Assembly (NCBI RefSeq): GCF_041146395.1 | Contig: NC_091010.1 | Coordinates: forward strand, 53,898,001-53,962,000 | Direction: 5' to 3' | DNA: 64,000 nt | DNA from: Eulemur rufifrons | Lineage: Eukaryota; Chordata; Mammalia; Primates; Lemuridae | In this document: piece after piece, positions 45,545-58,094 of the stretch | Position numbering within the stretch: position 1 is the first letter of the stretch | Layout of the letters: each line of letters opens with the position of its first letter | Notes under the pieces: model-generated | What the model saw: the letters and a program-made list of their open reading frames with translations, nothing else | Database searches by the model: none | Told to the model about the DNA's origin: nothing | Position numbers and translations under genes: made by a program

Positions 45545-46605
45545 GAAAGAGGGTCGTAGGGTCTTGCAGAATTTGAGAGGGGCACATCATTGGGCATTCT
45601 CCTTCACTGGCACACAGAAGAACTGCTGGGACTGATTGAAATGGGAAAGCTATAGAGAAGGCTTATTAATGGACCAGGGTTATTCTGAGGGTCTAGCAAT
45701 GCATGGGTTATCCAACTCAAAACCGTCATGAGTTATAAGAGCTACCTCTTTCCAGGTATGATTCAGTATTCAAAGTAGAGTTCAGGAGCAAAAAGTGTTA
45801 CATGGAAAATCAACGTTATGTCTGCAGAGGAAAAAAAGAATCTCCCTTTGCCCTAATTCTAATATATCTTCTAAGGAACCTAATTTGGACTCAGGGCTTC
45901 CCCATTAAGTATATAAATGGGATTAAGGATCTGATTCCAGCAGAGAACATAAAGTACTTAAGGAACTGCTTTGGCCAGCTGACACATTATTAGTAGTAAT
46001 AAGGGGTGGAATTATTTAGTATTTATATGGCCCTTTATTTTCAGAGATTATTTGATGGCTTTCTTGCACACATATTATAATCCTAATGGTCATTTTGTGC
46101 TCTCCCATTTGTCATGCTTGTAAGTATTTGCAGCACTTAAACATTTGTGATTCTAAGTGAAATTAATGCTCGTGGAGGCCTGCAGCTTCCTGCCCTGTGT
46201 CGTTCTGTGTTTCACTTATTCACTTGCCTCCCCTGCCGAGGATCCTAAACCCAAGTCTCCTGGACCACCAAAGGCTTCTGCAGGCTATTTGGGGCTGTGT
46301 GCCCTAGAATCAGTGTGTGCTGTTAGGGAAGAGTTTAATGATGGCCTGGTGTTGCTTGGCTCATTGAGGGAGCCTCTACTTGAGGCAGCTCCTCTGTTTC
46401 TAGCTGCAAATTCTTTTCTTGGTTTTATTTCCATAGTCATCCAATACCTGAGAAACTTAAGTTTTAATTAACCAAACCTCAACTGCAGGTTTTCTGGGAT
46501 AAGGCAGAGCAAACTGATTTGCTGTCGATGATAATTTTCCACCACTCTCTGTTCTAAGTACATTTCTGATACCAATATTTCCTGTTTTGTAAGTTGGATG
46601 GTGGT
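45545..46605. other. Unassigned sequence
   Basis: No exon or repeat is named. An open frame at 46157-46471 begins with a hydrophobic stretch that mimics a signal peptide (ACSFLPCVVLCFTYSLASPA). It starts with GTG in the listed frame, has no family resemblance and no exon signals. Confidence 0.4.
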
Positions 46606-46609
46606 GATG

Positions 46610-46830
46610 ATGATGATTTTAAAAAGAATTTATGGAGTACTTAGACAGCAAGCACTTAGCTAAGTACTTCCCTTGCATATTCACATTGCTCTTCACAGGA
46701 ACCCTATGAGGCAGGTATTATCATTCCCATTTTACAGGTGCGGGAGCTGAGGCCCAGCTCTCACAGCCAGCCAGTGCCCTCACTGACGTCCGCTGCAGGC
46801 CACCTGACTCTACACCACACACTTGGAACC
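46610..46830 (-). repeat. MIR SINE, near full length, antisense
   Basis: 'agcacttagctaagtacttc', 'accctatgaggcaggtatta', 'ttcccattttacaggtgcgg', 'gagctgaggcccagctctca' follow the antisense MIR order with little loss. Confidence 0.85.
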
Positions 46831-46834
46831 ACTA

Positions 46835-47590
46835 TGCAACTTTCATTTGCCTTAGATCCCTTGAGTCTTGTGAGTTGGGGGAATTTTGTGCCAGCTTTTG
46901 CAAACAATTGTCTACAGGCCGTTTCATGTATGTTCTGTTTGGGAAAGCTTTGCGAACCCAAATGGGCCTGGTGCTGAGAGCTAAACGTCAGAGAATCGTT
47001 CTCAGGCCTCAGGCTCCTCTGTCTTCCCTTTCCTTCTTCTGCATCCACTTTTTCCTTTCTAGGATGTGGACAGAATCTCAGTTTTGTGGTTCTTCTTTCT
47101 GGAATAGAATTGAATTCTCTTTAAATTATAATCTAGCGCCTTGCACCCTGCATCCCGACAGCCGTGCAGTGGGCTTGGGGGTTGCTATTGGGCACTTCTT
47201 GGTGGTAATGGAGTAGTGTTTGGAAAGGAGCCGCCTATTTTTCTTCTTACGAAATATGAATTGTTCTGAAGCTTGGCAAATTCTGCAAAATATAACCAAG
47301 TTTGCTTACCCTACTCCACGCTCTCACCTCTGGCCTCCCGGTGTCCCCAGATTATTGCTCTCATGTAGGAAAGGGGCCAGGGGTTCACACTGGGTGTTGG
47401 TAACATAAAGAGGGACCTCTGTCAGGTGGCACTAAAATAGATGACTCTGTGTGGAGGACTTGAGGTAAAGAGATGATTCTCAGATGGCAGAATTTTAAGG
47501 TAAAGCGTTAACAGTTCACAAGCATCACGTTCGTACTCACCTCCAGGAATTGGAACCAAGTCCTCCCCATAGTATCCCACTTAAACCCAC
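46835..47590. other. Unassigned sequence
   Basis: Several ORFs of 60-113 codons overlap on both strands (46875-47216, 46761-47048 minus). None resembles a known protein. Confidence 0.4.
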
Positions 47591-47594
47591 CTCA

Positions 47595-47730
47595 ACCTTG
47601 CACAACAGGTACACTGATCCCATTTTACTAATGGAGAAATGGAAAGTGATTTGCTTTGTGCCACAGCTGGTAAATGAAGGAAGTGAGTTCAAACTCTGAT
47701 CTGTTTCACCCTAAAACTATACCTAAGCCC
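47595..47730 (-). repeat. MIR SINE, antisense
   Basis: 'gatcccattttactaatgga', 'gaaatggaaagtgatttgct', 'ccacagctggtaaatgaagg' are diagnostic. Confidence 0.75.
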
Positions 47731-47798
47731 TGTGGTCCACCTGGGTGGCAGGCACAGGTGTAGGCAGAAGAGCCTTCCCTGTGATGGGCAGCCAGAGG

Positions 47799-47810
47799 TG
47801 CCACCTGCTC
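47799..47810 (-). promoter_or_regulatory. CTCF-like motif, minus strand
   Basis: On the minus strand GAGCAGGTGGCA matches the 3' part of the CTCF core (AGRKGGCR) but lacks the CC at the start. Weak candidate, reported because its orientation is opposite to the site at 5553. Confidence 0.2.
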
Positions 47811-48064
47811 TGCCCACAGGCAGACTGACCCTGACAGAGAATTAGCTGGGATCTCCCTCACTCCTGGGGTGATGGTGTTTCCTTCCTGTCCATGGTGGGA
47901 AATTACCGGGTGGCCAACGGTGACAATGAGGGTGATTCCTGAACTCTGGCTATGGCGGAGGGATAAAGGCAGGGAAGACTCAGACTCAGCTCCCCTAGGG
48001 ACAAAATTAACCTCCTTCCTTCTCCCATGCTAGTAAAAGAGGGGCAAGGATCCTACATGAGGAG

Positions 48065-48140
48065 GAAAGGAGGACCCACTTATTGACTACCTACTGGATG
48101 CACACTATGTGCTAGGCTCTTTCAGACTTATCTCATGGAC
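48065..48140 (-). repeat. MIR-like fragment, antisense
   Basis: 'attgactacctactggatgc' followed by 'cactatgtgctaggctcttt' is the antisense MIR 3' part. Confidence 0.5.
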
Positions 48141-48296
48141 AGTTCATTGCTCTTTTCCTTAATGGGGGGTTCTGTAGACTAAGCACAATTTGGGGGGAGC
48201 ATATGACTGGAAAACAAACCACAGAGAGCTCATTTGACTTGGCTTTTTGACTTTTGCGTCATCTTCACCCTATAGGGCACCAGATCAAAGCCTGTG

Positions 48297-48645
48297 TGAT
48301 GGTCAGTTTTATGTGTCAACTTGGCTGAGCTATAATATCCAGTTATTTAATTAAACACTACTAGGTGTTGTTCTTAGGGTATTTGGTAGATGTGCTTAAC
48401 ATTTATAATCAGTTGATTTTAATAAAGGAGATTAGCCTCAATAATGTGGGTGGGCCTCATCCAATCAGTTGAAGGCCTCAAATGTAAAAATGAGGTTTCC
48501 CAGAGAAGTAATTCTGCCCCAAGACTGCAACATCAGCTCCTGCCTGAGTTGCCAGCCTACCAGCCTGCCATACAGATTTCAGACATGCTAGTTCCCATGG
48601 CAATCACGTGAGCCAATTCCTTAAAAATACATCTATCTATCAATC
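48297..48645. repeat. Interspersed repeat, probable LTR-type
   Basis: 'gatggtcagttttatgtgtc', 'aacttggctgagctataata', 'gtgggtgggcctcatccaat', 'cagttgaaggcctcaaatgt' and 'gtgagccaattccttaaaaa' match a very common eutherian repeat in order, ending in a (TATC)n-like patch (48630-48660). I know the pattern but not the name with certainty. Confidence 0.6.
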
Positions 48646-48664
48646 ACCTATCTATCTGTGTCTA

Positions 48665-50090
48665 TAATGTATCATCTGATTCAGCCTGAGAATTTCTGGA
48701 AAGCACACAGATGGGAGCTTCCAACTCTGGGCATGACAATGGTTGCTCTGCTTTTCTCTTGGATGATATCCTTTAATTCTTAGCATTCCCCCAAAGCACT
48801 CTTTAGATGTCACTGTCACCTGGCTCGGGAGGTGAGAGACCACACAGTTATGAATTCTTTCCTTTATAACCACCCTGCCGCCATTGAAAGGTTAAAAAAA
48901 GCACTGTGCGGCTGAGCAGTTGTCACAGTGACCTGCAGTTTTCTGTCACTCGAATGTCATATAAAATGGGCCCCTCCAAGAGGAGAGGTGATGGCCGACC
49001 ATGTCTCCATCCCTTTCCTAATGAAGGTGTGGTGATCATCATCGCTTTGCTGTCTACCACGCCAAACACCAGTTGGAGACGTCTGTGACATTTTTCAGGG
49101 CCTTAGACCCCTACCATTTGTAGCATCGAGTCAAATTTAACTGGTTTCTCTCTGGCAGATTTAAAGTCTGTCAAGTCCTGGGGAGAGATAACCCAAAAGG
49201 CCTGACGATGAGCTGCTTTGCCTCTCCTCAAAGACAAACTAGTGAAAAAAATTCAGCAGAGGATTCTTTAGCAGGTTAAAGCTCATAAATCTGTCAGCAA
49301 ACTTTACTGTCTGTGTGCATGAAATCAGGCACGGCTTTTCTTCCCCCTTTACCTCTAATGTCATTTTGAGTTATGTACTCTGCGTTATAGAGAGATCAGC
49401 TTCTTTTTGGCTGGTAGCCAAGCTTTTGGAAGACAGAGATAGGTCTTATTTTTATTTCAACCTGCTTCAGATTCAGAGCTTAGGGTGACATATAGTTGGG
49501 AATCAGGTTAAAAAAAAATAACCTGTAATAGAGCAGTCAAACCACTTTCAATTATGTCCAGTGAAATATAATTGGTGATATTGACAACTGTCTGGGTTGC
49601 ATTGATTTTTTTCCATCCAAGCTGAAAACCTGGGTAATACTTTTCTTTTCATCCCAATTAGTTATGAAAAACAAATTAGTTATAAAAAGTTCTCCAAGAA
49701 AAAATTGTGTTAATCACAAATTCTTTATATGTATCTATGCTGTTTTCCTGAACGTCATGACCTTGGACATAAATAAGGCGCCACGTATAGAATGCTGACC
49801 CTTCAGGGCCTCTGTATAGTCTTATTCTCGTTGTGCACTGCTGCAAAGAGGCCCAGCCAAGGGGGTGAGTAGGAGCTGGAATCCAGCCCCGCTCCACTTG
49901 CCAAGGTGTCTACCTTGGGGAAGGGCCACCTTTTTCCAGCTCACATGAGGCACCACATGGCAGGACTCAGTGGGGCGGGGGGCTACATACACCGTTACAT
50001 GCAATCTGCACAAGTGCTATGGAGAAAGGGAAGACACGGACGGACCCTGTGCTATGAGGCTGGAATTGATGGTATCAGTATGAACTCAGG
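48665..50090. other. Unassigned sequence
   Basis: No exon or repeat is named. A GC-box-like string (tggggcggggggc) lies at about 49971-49983, isolated from any CpG island. Confidence 0.4.
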
Positions 50091-50117
50091 ACATTTAATA
50101 GAGAGACAAACATACAT

Positions 50118-50175
50118 ATAAATAAATATATTCTATTTATATATATATATACATACATATATATACACACACACT
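50118..50175. repeat. Compound (TA)/(CA) microsatellite
   Basis: Mixed tata, taca and (CA)n units, about 55 bp. Confidence 0.85.
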
Positions 50176-50179
50176 AACT

Positions 50180-50785
50180 TTGTCTGATTGGAATAAGACA
50201 AACTTGGGCTTCAATCTTAGCACCTTGTCCATATGGCTTTGGTCAAATCACTTAAGCAATTCTGGCTCTCAGCTTCCAAAAAAAAAAAGAAAGAAAGGAA
50301 AACAGGATGGTAATAATATCTACCTCACAAGGTTATTGTGAAGATTAAATGAGGCCGGGTGCGGTGGCTCACACCTGTAAACTTAGCACTCTGGGAGGCC
50401 GAGGTGGTTGGATCGCTCGAGGTCAGGAGTTCGAGACCAGCCTGAGCAAGAGTGAGACGCCCACCTCTACTAAAAAATAGAAACAAATTATCTGGCCAAC
50501 TAAAAATACATATAGAAAAAATTAGCTGGGCATGGTGGCGCATGCCTGTAGTCCCAGCTACTCGGGAGGCTGAGGCAGTAGGATCACTTAAGCCCAGGAG
50601 TTTGAGGTTGCTGTGAGTGAGGCTGACGCCACGGCACTCACTCTATCCCAGGCAACAGAGCGACACTCTGTCTCAAAAAAAAAAAAAAAAAAAGATTAAA
50701 TGAGATACAGCACACTTACCACAATGTCTAGAACATACCATGACATCCAAACTATAGCTAATATAATAGCATTATTATTAATTAG
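50180..50785 (+). repeat. MIR SINE, sense, interrupted by an Alu
   Basis: The left part reads 'tggctttggtcaaatcactt' and 'gttattgtgaagattaaatg'. After the Alu it continues 'agatacagcacacttaccac' and 'aatgtctagaacatacc'. The Alu target site lies in the MIR word gaagattaaatgag. Confidence 0.75.
50353..50691 (+). mobile_element. Strepsirrhine-type Alu, sense, with target-site duplications
   Basis: A complete dimeric Alu starting ggccgggtgcggtggctcac. The second arm reads 'gtgagtgaggctgacgccac', the counterpart of the strepsirrhine wording in the Alu at 30611. A 19-20 base A tail follows. Perfect 13-bp duplications aagattaaatgag lie at 50341-50353 and 50692-50704; the last G is shared with the Alu start. 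The poly(A) on the sense strand shows direction. Confidence 0.95.
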
Positions 50786-50789
50786 TTAT

Positions 50790-52045
50790 TATCATGTTCC
50801 ATTGGTCTAATATGGTTAAATTCTTTGTCCAGGACACCTGTATAGATCCCATCTTTTGACTGTTACCTTATCACACTTGACCTACTTATTTTCTCCCAGA
50901 TGATGAGCTTAATTTAAATAAAGCCACCAAAATCCAGCCAAGACATCCCCAGGGGTTCCCAAAGGTCAGGGCCTGCCCTGCTGGGGGCCGTCCTCCTCAA
51001 CGAGGCAGGCTGTGCCAGCATTAGATCAGAGCCTGAATGAACGAGGCCAAATCTGATCATAGAACAACTCAGAAAGCCTGTCCCTGCAGGGGACAGAAGC
51101 CATCCTGTTTCCCTTAGTCAATATCTCATTCATAATCACAGTATTCAATAACATTTCCATAACCCACCACCCAAATTTCATGAAATGTTTAATATGTTGA
51201 AATGGCTTTTGTTTCTAAGGCCTTTCGTTGGGGAGGGGGAGGGCTTACTATTTCACCTGAGTAAAGGAGATTATAGTGACAAAATACAGCGAACCTCTTT
51301 CCTACTTGGTTTAACCAAAGCATGGTGACACACGCCAGGGAATGACATCCAGGAGAAAAAATAAATTTCCAGGTGAAACTTCTGCAAAGGGAAAAATGGG
51401 CAGCTATCAAATATTATGGCTCCCACCTTCAGCAGACTCAATGTAAATGACTAAGTTTAAAAAGGGAAACTATAGTGTATCTGCCTGTTGCTGGATGAGC
51501 TACCCAACAAGAAGCCTGGGATAAATTTATTCTCCCATGACTGCCAGAGTTTCATGGCCTTGCTGATATGAAGATCACTCAAAAACAGTCACCAAGAGGG
51601 TTTCTGCTCATGTTTTTGACAACTGCAATCTGGGAAATTATTTAAGGAAATATGTAAATGTTCTTCAGATCACTTGAGAGGAGTCATTAAGCATCTAGTA
51701 TACTGATTCCATTCCTTAGATTTTTTTTTTTTTTTTTTGACCAAATCATGGCATGAAAATTTTCTTTATAAACATATAATTACTTCGGGGGGAAATCACC
51801 ATTTGGTAAATAATAATAAAATATATAATACTTTACATATTGACTTCCATTATTTTGTTCATAGGAGTCTTTCTGGAACTCCCTGATCTTCTCAACATGT
51901 GATCAAGAACCTGTGGATACTTCTCCAAAAGCAGGCGGCCAGGTGAGGAAGCAAACTTTGGGTTAAGCACGGTGGGAAAGGGGAGCAGGCCAGCGAGAGG
52001 ATGGCAGACTCTCCTCTAAGGGAGAAATGCCCACCTGCCTGGGTC
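50790..52045. other. Unassigned sequence
   Basis: No exon or repeat is named. A T run of about 18 lies at 51721-51739. Confidence 0.4.
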
Positions 52046-52049
52046 AGTG

Positions 52050-52235
52050 CAGGAGATCAAAGGAACATGGGCTTTGGGTTCCCCAGGGACAACGTGGCTC
52101 AAGTTCCATTTCCTTCACTCACCAGCACTGTCCTTGAGTGCATATTGAAATCTTCCTGAGCTTCAGTTCCTTTATCTGTGAACTGTGGATAATAGTTTCT
52201 ACTCTGAAGTGTTGTTGGGAGGATTATCTGTCACC
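52050..52235 (+). repeat. MIR SINE, sense
   Basis: 'cttcctgagcttcagttcct', 'ttatctgtgaactgtggata' and 'gttgttgggaggattat' follow the sense MIR core. Confidence 0.7.
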
Positions 52236-52714
52236 ATGGTTGGCCCTCGGACTGTTGGCCATGATCTGGGGCTTCTTGATTGGTCCTGATGCTGAGAATT
52301 ACTGGATCACTGGACCTTTTGTAAAGAGTGGCTCAAAGCAGATCTTTCTCACTTGACTGCAGTTTTCTTAAAGAGTCACCTCTACTTGTCCTGATAATTC
52401 ATCCCAATCACTGAGAGAAACAATTTGCTTTTGCAGAAATGATTTTGCTTTCCCTTTGTCTTCTATAAACCCCATTTTCATTCGCAATATAATTAGACCA
52501 GGGGAGGGAGAAGACTGATTATATATCTTTAGCTCAATTAAACTCAGGTTTTATTTACAATATTTCTGTTTAGAAATACTTCCCGGGGAACATTTGTATC
52601 GAGAAGAGCAAATCTCCTTGTATATTTTAAAGCATTTTCAGAACAATCACCTCGTGTTCCAGCTCTATTTTTTAATCTCTAACTTATGATTCATGCTTTT
52701 CATTATATTCACTG

Positions 52715-52870
52715 TATCATTGGATCCTCAGGAACCAGATTTATTATGGCCACTTTGCAGATTAGGAAAAGTAAGTTCAGAGAGTCTGTGATTCAGCATC
52801 TGCAAAACTGACATTAAGATGTGGGGCTACTAGTTCCCAATACTGTGTTCCTTCGACTTCACCATGTTGT
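52715..52870 (-). repeat. MIR SINE, antisense
   Basis: 'actttgcagattaggaaaag' and 'taagttcagagagtctgtga' plus 'ttcccaatactgtgttcctt' follow the antisense MIR pattern. Confidence 0.6.
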
Positions 52871-52874
52871 GACC

Positions 52875-55015
52875 CATTAATAGTACGTCAGTTCATATGT
52901 AATAATAATATGGGCAAAGGTAATATTAAGATACCTTCAAAATGCTTTGTGCCCAATATTTTTCTTCTATTTCTCCTCCAGACTTCTGCTCCCGCGAAAT
53001 ATATTTCAGTACCATGTTTTATTAACTTCGAGTTTACAAGAGGGAGTATTCAACCAAAACAACCCTAATTGGCTAGAAACATAATATAATAACCTCTTTT
53101 CACCCAAATTGTTAGAGGAGTTAATTGGACCTGCATAGCCACCAGCTAAACATACTGGTTTAAATGTACTGTGAATTTAATTTCCTCCAAAAACATTCTT
53201 TTACAGGATCAGTACAGGTGGAGGGTAAGGAGGGAGGATTCTGGGTGGAACTTCAAAAGATCAATTTAGTTCCACTTATCTACTCTTGCCAAATAAACAA
53301 AAGAGAAAATAATAATTTATTTGAATAAATCTCTCTCTGCGTGTATATGCTTTTCCCATTGAAACAGTCACAAATTTAAAAATCATAAAATTTATAGTGG
53401 ACTCAGCCAAAATCATCAGGATGGGATCCCTGTGTTCACTGCCCCCAACCCCTCATAAACATTGTCCCTAAGAGCCTAAATATTCTAGGATGGTTTTTCT
53501 CTTGAAATATTTGCCCCATGGGCACACCTATATCTCAAAAAATTTTTTCAATTTAGTAGTTTGTAACTGGTCCAATTCGGATCAGTGGCTTTAGTTGCCT
53601 GGCATATTAGAAATCAAGAATATTGTTTTCTCATCCCACCCAACCATTCAATGGGCCCCCAACCTAGCTCAAGGCTCAAAACCTGTTTACCTCCTGAAGT
53701 CAAGCCAGGGTTGCCTGAGAATGGACTTTTAAACTCTAAAGTGCTGGTAAAATGTTGGAAACTCTTGTGCGGATTCGATTCAACAGTAACAAACACATAA
53801 AAAGGGAACATGTCTCTTACTTTAAAGAACAAGCTGTTTCAGTCACTCTGGGAGCATTGTTTATATCCTAAAATGAAAAATTTTTAAGATTCATTCACTA
53901 AAGAAGGTGCTCTCTGTGAAACATTTTTTGATAACACTTTGTTAATCAGTGTTTTGCTTTTTAATTATGCCACACAATTCACCTACCACTTAACTCTTAC
54001 TTTTCACAAATGTAAGTTGATCATCATTCAGTTAGCATAAATTAACGACCCTTAGTTGGCAAGCCTCAGACCTGGAAATCGACTTTAAGCATAGACTTCC
54101 ATTACCTTCTGGAAAGAACACCCCTCTTTATATATCTTCTGCACTTAGCTTTATTGAGACCTCCGTAAGTGCAGAAGAAGGTGGGGTAATTGTGTCCTCA
54201 CTCATTGTTAGTTCAATGGTTTTTGCTGCAAAAAGCACTGTCACATATTTTATATCCATTTTGTATTTGGTATTTCATCTTGAGATCTTTTGTTAGCTTA
54301 TTATTCAATGCTGGGAACCCCATTTATGTGTCAAGACAACATAAATAACCCCACCGTTCATCTGCTTTGTTTGCTGTGTAAATTTTCAGCATTCTCTGTA
54401 TAAGTAATGTGAACCTCATAACCTCTTCCCAAACATGTAATTACTTAGAGGGTATATGGGATTGGACCAGAAGTTGCAGGGGACAGGAGAAAGGTAATTG
54501 TCAATTATTCATGCTAACAATAATAATTATTACAAAGATGTTTATGGAGCTTACAATCTAGAAGGGAAGATGAGCTCTACATACAAAACCATTGGTGAAA
54601 CAAAGATCATGTGTAATCAAAGAATACAACAGGAGAAAGAAATAGATGAGTGAGAAGCATGACACTTGAGGAAGGTGAGGCATGAAGTAAGCCCTGTGGG
54701 GTGAGGAGGATTTAAATGGAATAAAACATGGAGAGAACACTATTCAGATTGGGGTGGAGGAGTACAACTGCAGGAACAGATTTCATTGATAATTTTGTTT
54801 GAATATATATAGTCTGCTGCTCTTTTTTATTTTGTCTTTGTTTAGAGGTAAACGGAATTATGTGAATAATGTAGGGTTCCTCCCTTGTTATGTAGCTGTA
54901 ATAGACACTGTATCATTTAGTCTTATTCCTGTCCCTCTTCCTCCAAGAAAAGCATTCCTATTTTTCTCGAAGACTTCCTCTCTTCACACCCCTCCAACTC
55001 GGGCATTTATCTTAT
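52875..55015. other. Unassigned sequence with a possible L2 patch
   Basis: About 2.1 kb is without named genes. At about 54520-54770 the words 'ggagcttacaatctagaagg' and 'gaggaaggtgaggcatgaag' resemble a L2-type LINE, at low confidence. ORFs 53585-53800 and 53614-53832 are overlapping opposite frames with no known protein. Confidence 0.35.
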
Positions 55016-55024
55016 GTTTCTAAG

Positions 55025-55310
55025 CAGACACACCTTGTTCCCGTGGCCCTGTCCTCTGAGCCACATTTGATTGAAACAAAGATGGGTGCATGACCCAAGC
55101 TGGGCCAATGAGTATTTTCCCCTGGAAATCTGGGCTGAGAAGCAGGAAGAACATTAAGCTAGCCTTTCTCTGGTACTGGAGCCATAAGATCTCAACCTGG
55201 GGAGATCTTAGCAATTGTGTTTTTGACCACATGGAGAAAGCTATTCTGTTGTAGAGAGAAGCAGGCTGACATGACACAGTGAGAGAAACAAACTGTGACA
55301 AATTGAGAAC
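55025..55310. repeat. Possible ancient repeat related to 10480-10680
   Basis: 'gggtgcatgacccaagctgg', 'gccaatgagtattttcccct' resembles the wording at 10545-10605. This suggests two copies of the same old repeat, unnamed. The minus strand has a 93-codon ORF with no known feature. Confidence 0.35.
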
Positions 55311-55379
55311 ATCTTGATGGTCCTACTGTCATGGAAGTCCAACCACAGCCTTGTTCTTCAGTTCCTGACCCAACACTTT

Positions 55380-55760
55380 CTTATGAAAATGCTCAAACAT
55401 ATATAAATGTTGGAAGAATTTTATAATGAACACTCATATCCACCACTTCAATTCTTCAGTTAACATTTTCCATATTTGTATCACATCTCTATCTACGTAT
55501 TCCTCCTTTACCCATAAAGTCATATTATTTTTGATTCATTTTGACTTAAGCTGCAAACATCATTACAGTATCTCCTACACAATTCGGCATACATATCATG
55601 AAGTAGAGTTCAATCATTGTTTACTTTACTGAATAAAAATTTCACATAGCGAGATGTGCAAGTTTTAAGAGCAGGATTCAATGAGTTTTGACAAATGCAT
55701 GCATGTATATAACTCAAACCCCTATCAAGATACCTAGTATTTTCTTTAAATAAGTTTCCC
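55380..55760 (-). mobile_element. L1M-type 3' region, antisense
   Basis: 'gaattttataatgaacactc', 'atatccaccacttcaattct', 'agtatctcctacacaattcg', 'gacaaatgcatgcatgtata' follow an old antisense LINE pattern (ataatgaacccccatgtaccc.. cttcagtatgcatctc). Exact family uncertain. Confidence 0.45.
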
Positions 55761-55764
55761 TTTC

Positions 55765-57170
55765 TGCTTAAGATAGTTAAAGCCTTTTACTTCCACCTGC
55801 AATCAAAGGTGTCATAGTTATACTTCAGCAAATTCACAGCTGACTTTAGCTTTGGAACTAGGGGTCCGAAGCCTTTGTGAGCCTATATACAGCCATTTTA
55901 CAAATCAGGACTCCACTTTGGGCTAACACAGCCTCATGGTCTTGGGCCGGTAAAAGGAACAGGGCCAGATGTCAGGCTCTGCTAAGGGTGCTTTCCAGTA
56001 AACCTGCGCAGGCACACACGGGAACACTACAGAGACCCTGGATCCTCAGTTTGAGGCATAATCCTTTCCTTGGTTTAACACTTCCTTTCTATTTCCTAGA
56101 CATCATATTTTTGTTATGGCTCTGTCACTGCCCAAAGCATCCTAGCATGCTCACCCAAAAAAAAGCTGTTCCTCCTGACACCTACATTAACCCACAGAGA
56201 GGAGAACTTTTGTTGGGTGAGGTTTTACTGAATGCGCGAATATTTGTTAGAATGAAATAGTATGTGCTAAGAAGTGCAAGATGCTTGTTTATCTCAAATC
56301 ATCAGAGCAGGGAAAGATAAGTTGGTGACTGAATCATGAATATATTTTTTGATTACACTAGACAAGGAAACCAAATAATGTCCCCCCAGGATGCTGCAAA
56401 TTGGTATTTACACATTGTATTGGGGACACAGAGGAAGTCCTAATGCAATCAGAATGCAACAGCAATGAAAGTTATGCGTGGGCAGGTCTGGTGGCACTTC
56501 GAGGCCTCTACAAATAGATGATGCCTCCCCAAGGACAGGCATATGTTTCTGGAGGCACAAACCAGAGTAATTGTAACTCACTACAGACGACCAGAAAATT
56601 GTCCAAAGTGAGAAGTTGTTTTTTCCCTGAGGTTTAGAGAAAGGCCAGCCATTTTCTCCCAGGAGGAATGACGGTGAGGAGGATTTTCAACACAAATAAT
56701 AGCCCATCTTTATAAATCTTTATAAGCCTTTCCAGAAGGAAACCATAATTCAGAGGTCAGCCCAGGGAAGGAGGAATACATTTTATTTATGGAGGAGATA
56801 TTTAGTCTGCAAGCTACACTTGGAGCAGAAGTGAGGGTGGAGGAAATAGAAGCTCCTCATTTTTCCAGCTCTGCTTCTCAAATTTAAAGATACAGAAACC
56901 AGTGTCATGGAGCCAGGGCAGGGGGGTGTTCATCAGTAGTCAATCACCAATTTTATACCAGACAGGTGGACATGCAGATATTTAAGAAACCATTCCTGTC
57001 CCACAACCGAGCACCATCTCTCTTCATCCCTACAGCCATTATTCAGACAGTCAGGGTCTCATGTCCTATGTTTTAAGTAGCTTCCTAAATGTGTCCTTGA
57101 TCTTCATCTCACCTTCCAGGACTCTGCTAGCCAGAGGCATTTTTCAAAATCACAAAAGGCAAGAGGTCTT
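55765..57170. other. Unassigned sequence
   Basis: No exon or repeat is named. The 127-codon ORF at 55877-56260 shows a hydrophobic stretch (LTLPFYFLDIIFLLWLCHC) but no family signature or exon context. Confidence 0.4.
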
Positions 57171-57174
57171 CAAA

Positions 57175-57410
57175 GGAGAGCGGTTAAGAAGTTGGACAGG
57201 TGGACTGCCAGGGTTCAAATCCCACCTTAGTTACTTTCATATGGGATGACGCTGGCCAACCTGATTGATGCTTCTGTACGTGAGGTTCCTCTTCCCTGAC
57301 CTCTGGGTAACAATAGTCCTCTCTCTTAGGGCTGTAGTAGCACAGGTTAGTAGTATGCGTAAAACAGTGGTGCCTGGCACCTGGTAAACACCCAATAATT
57401 ACTACATGAA
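57175..57410 (+). repeat. MIR SINE, full length, sense
   Basis: 'gttaagaagttggacaggtg', 'agggttcaaatcccacctta', 'ggtgcctggcacctggtaaa' and 'cacccaataattactac' follow the MIR order from head to tail. Confidence 0.8.
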
Positions 57411-57439
57411 ATTATAAATTCACTCACCAGCTCAGAATA

Positions 57440-57690
57440 CGCCCATGGCCTCCACTGTGTCACATACGCAATCCAGTTCCCAACAGGCCTTTCAAAACAC
57501 GGCTTCAGCTTCCTTGTTCATCTCCAGCTCCCGCCCACCTCACCCTGACTTTACCAGGCCCTCAGGACTGTTTTCCTCAACGTGGCATATACTTTTATCT
57601 CCCGGAGCCCGGCGCCTACTGTTCCCTGTGTCTGGACCTCCTTCTCCTCTGCACTCAGCAAGTGGCTTCTCATCCTTCCAGAAAAGGCCT
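57440..57690. repeat. L2-like fragment
   Basis: C-rich wording such as 'ctccactgtgtcacatacgc', 'gacctccttctcctctgcac' is in the manner of L2 LINEs. The match is loose. Confidence 0.3.
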
Positions 57691-57699
57691 TGAGAGGTT

Positions 57700-57880
57700 A
57701 GTGGTTAGAATTCTCAAGAAATCAGAGCATTCAGGGTTTTAATCTTGGCCCCAACACTCACTCACCAGGTGATCTTGGGTAAATTAAGCTAAATTCCCGT
57801 GCCTTGATTTTCTCATTTGTAAAATGATGCCGCCCCACACAGAGCCTAGCACAGGCACTCAGCACAGGGTCTGCATGTGT
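57700..57880 (+). repeat. MIR SINE, sense
   Basis: 'caggtgatcttgggtaaatt', 'gattttctcatttgtaaaat' and 'gagcctagcacaggcactca' are diagnostic of sense MIR. Confidence 0.75.
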
Positions 57881-57889
57881 AAGGACTGA

Positions 57890-58090
57890 GGTGAGCACAA
57901 CCACAATTGTGACTCACCTCAAACTGTATCTTCTTTATAAAGCCTCCCCAATCTTTTCTGCATGCTTCCAAAACACTGTATCTGCATGAATATAGGGAAC
58001 CAGGTTGTTTTAGACTTAATGCCCTACACAATCCCAAGAACAGGGAAAATGCTTAAATATGCATTGAATGAATGAATGTATGGAAAACTG
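57890..58090 (+). repeat. L2 3' end, sense
   Basis: 'aagcctccccaatcttttct', 'gccctacacaatcccaagaa' and 'tgaatgaatgaatgtatgga' fit the L2 3' end with its TGAATGAATG finish. Confidence 0.6.
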
Positions 58091-58094
58091 GATG

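Noticed and set aside
46157..46471. 104-codon frame with a signal-peptide-like start
   Set aside because: It starts with GTG, has no family similarity, no Kozak ATG at its beginning and no exon context.
55877..56260. 127-codon ORF with a hydrophobic stretch as a small membrane protein gene
   Set aside because: No similarity, no CpG or splice context; compatible with chance in 64 kb searched on six frames.
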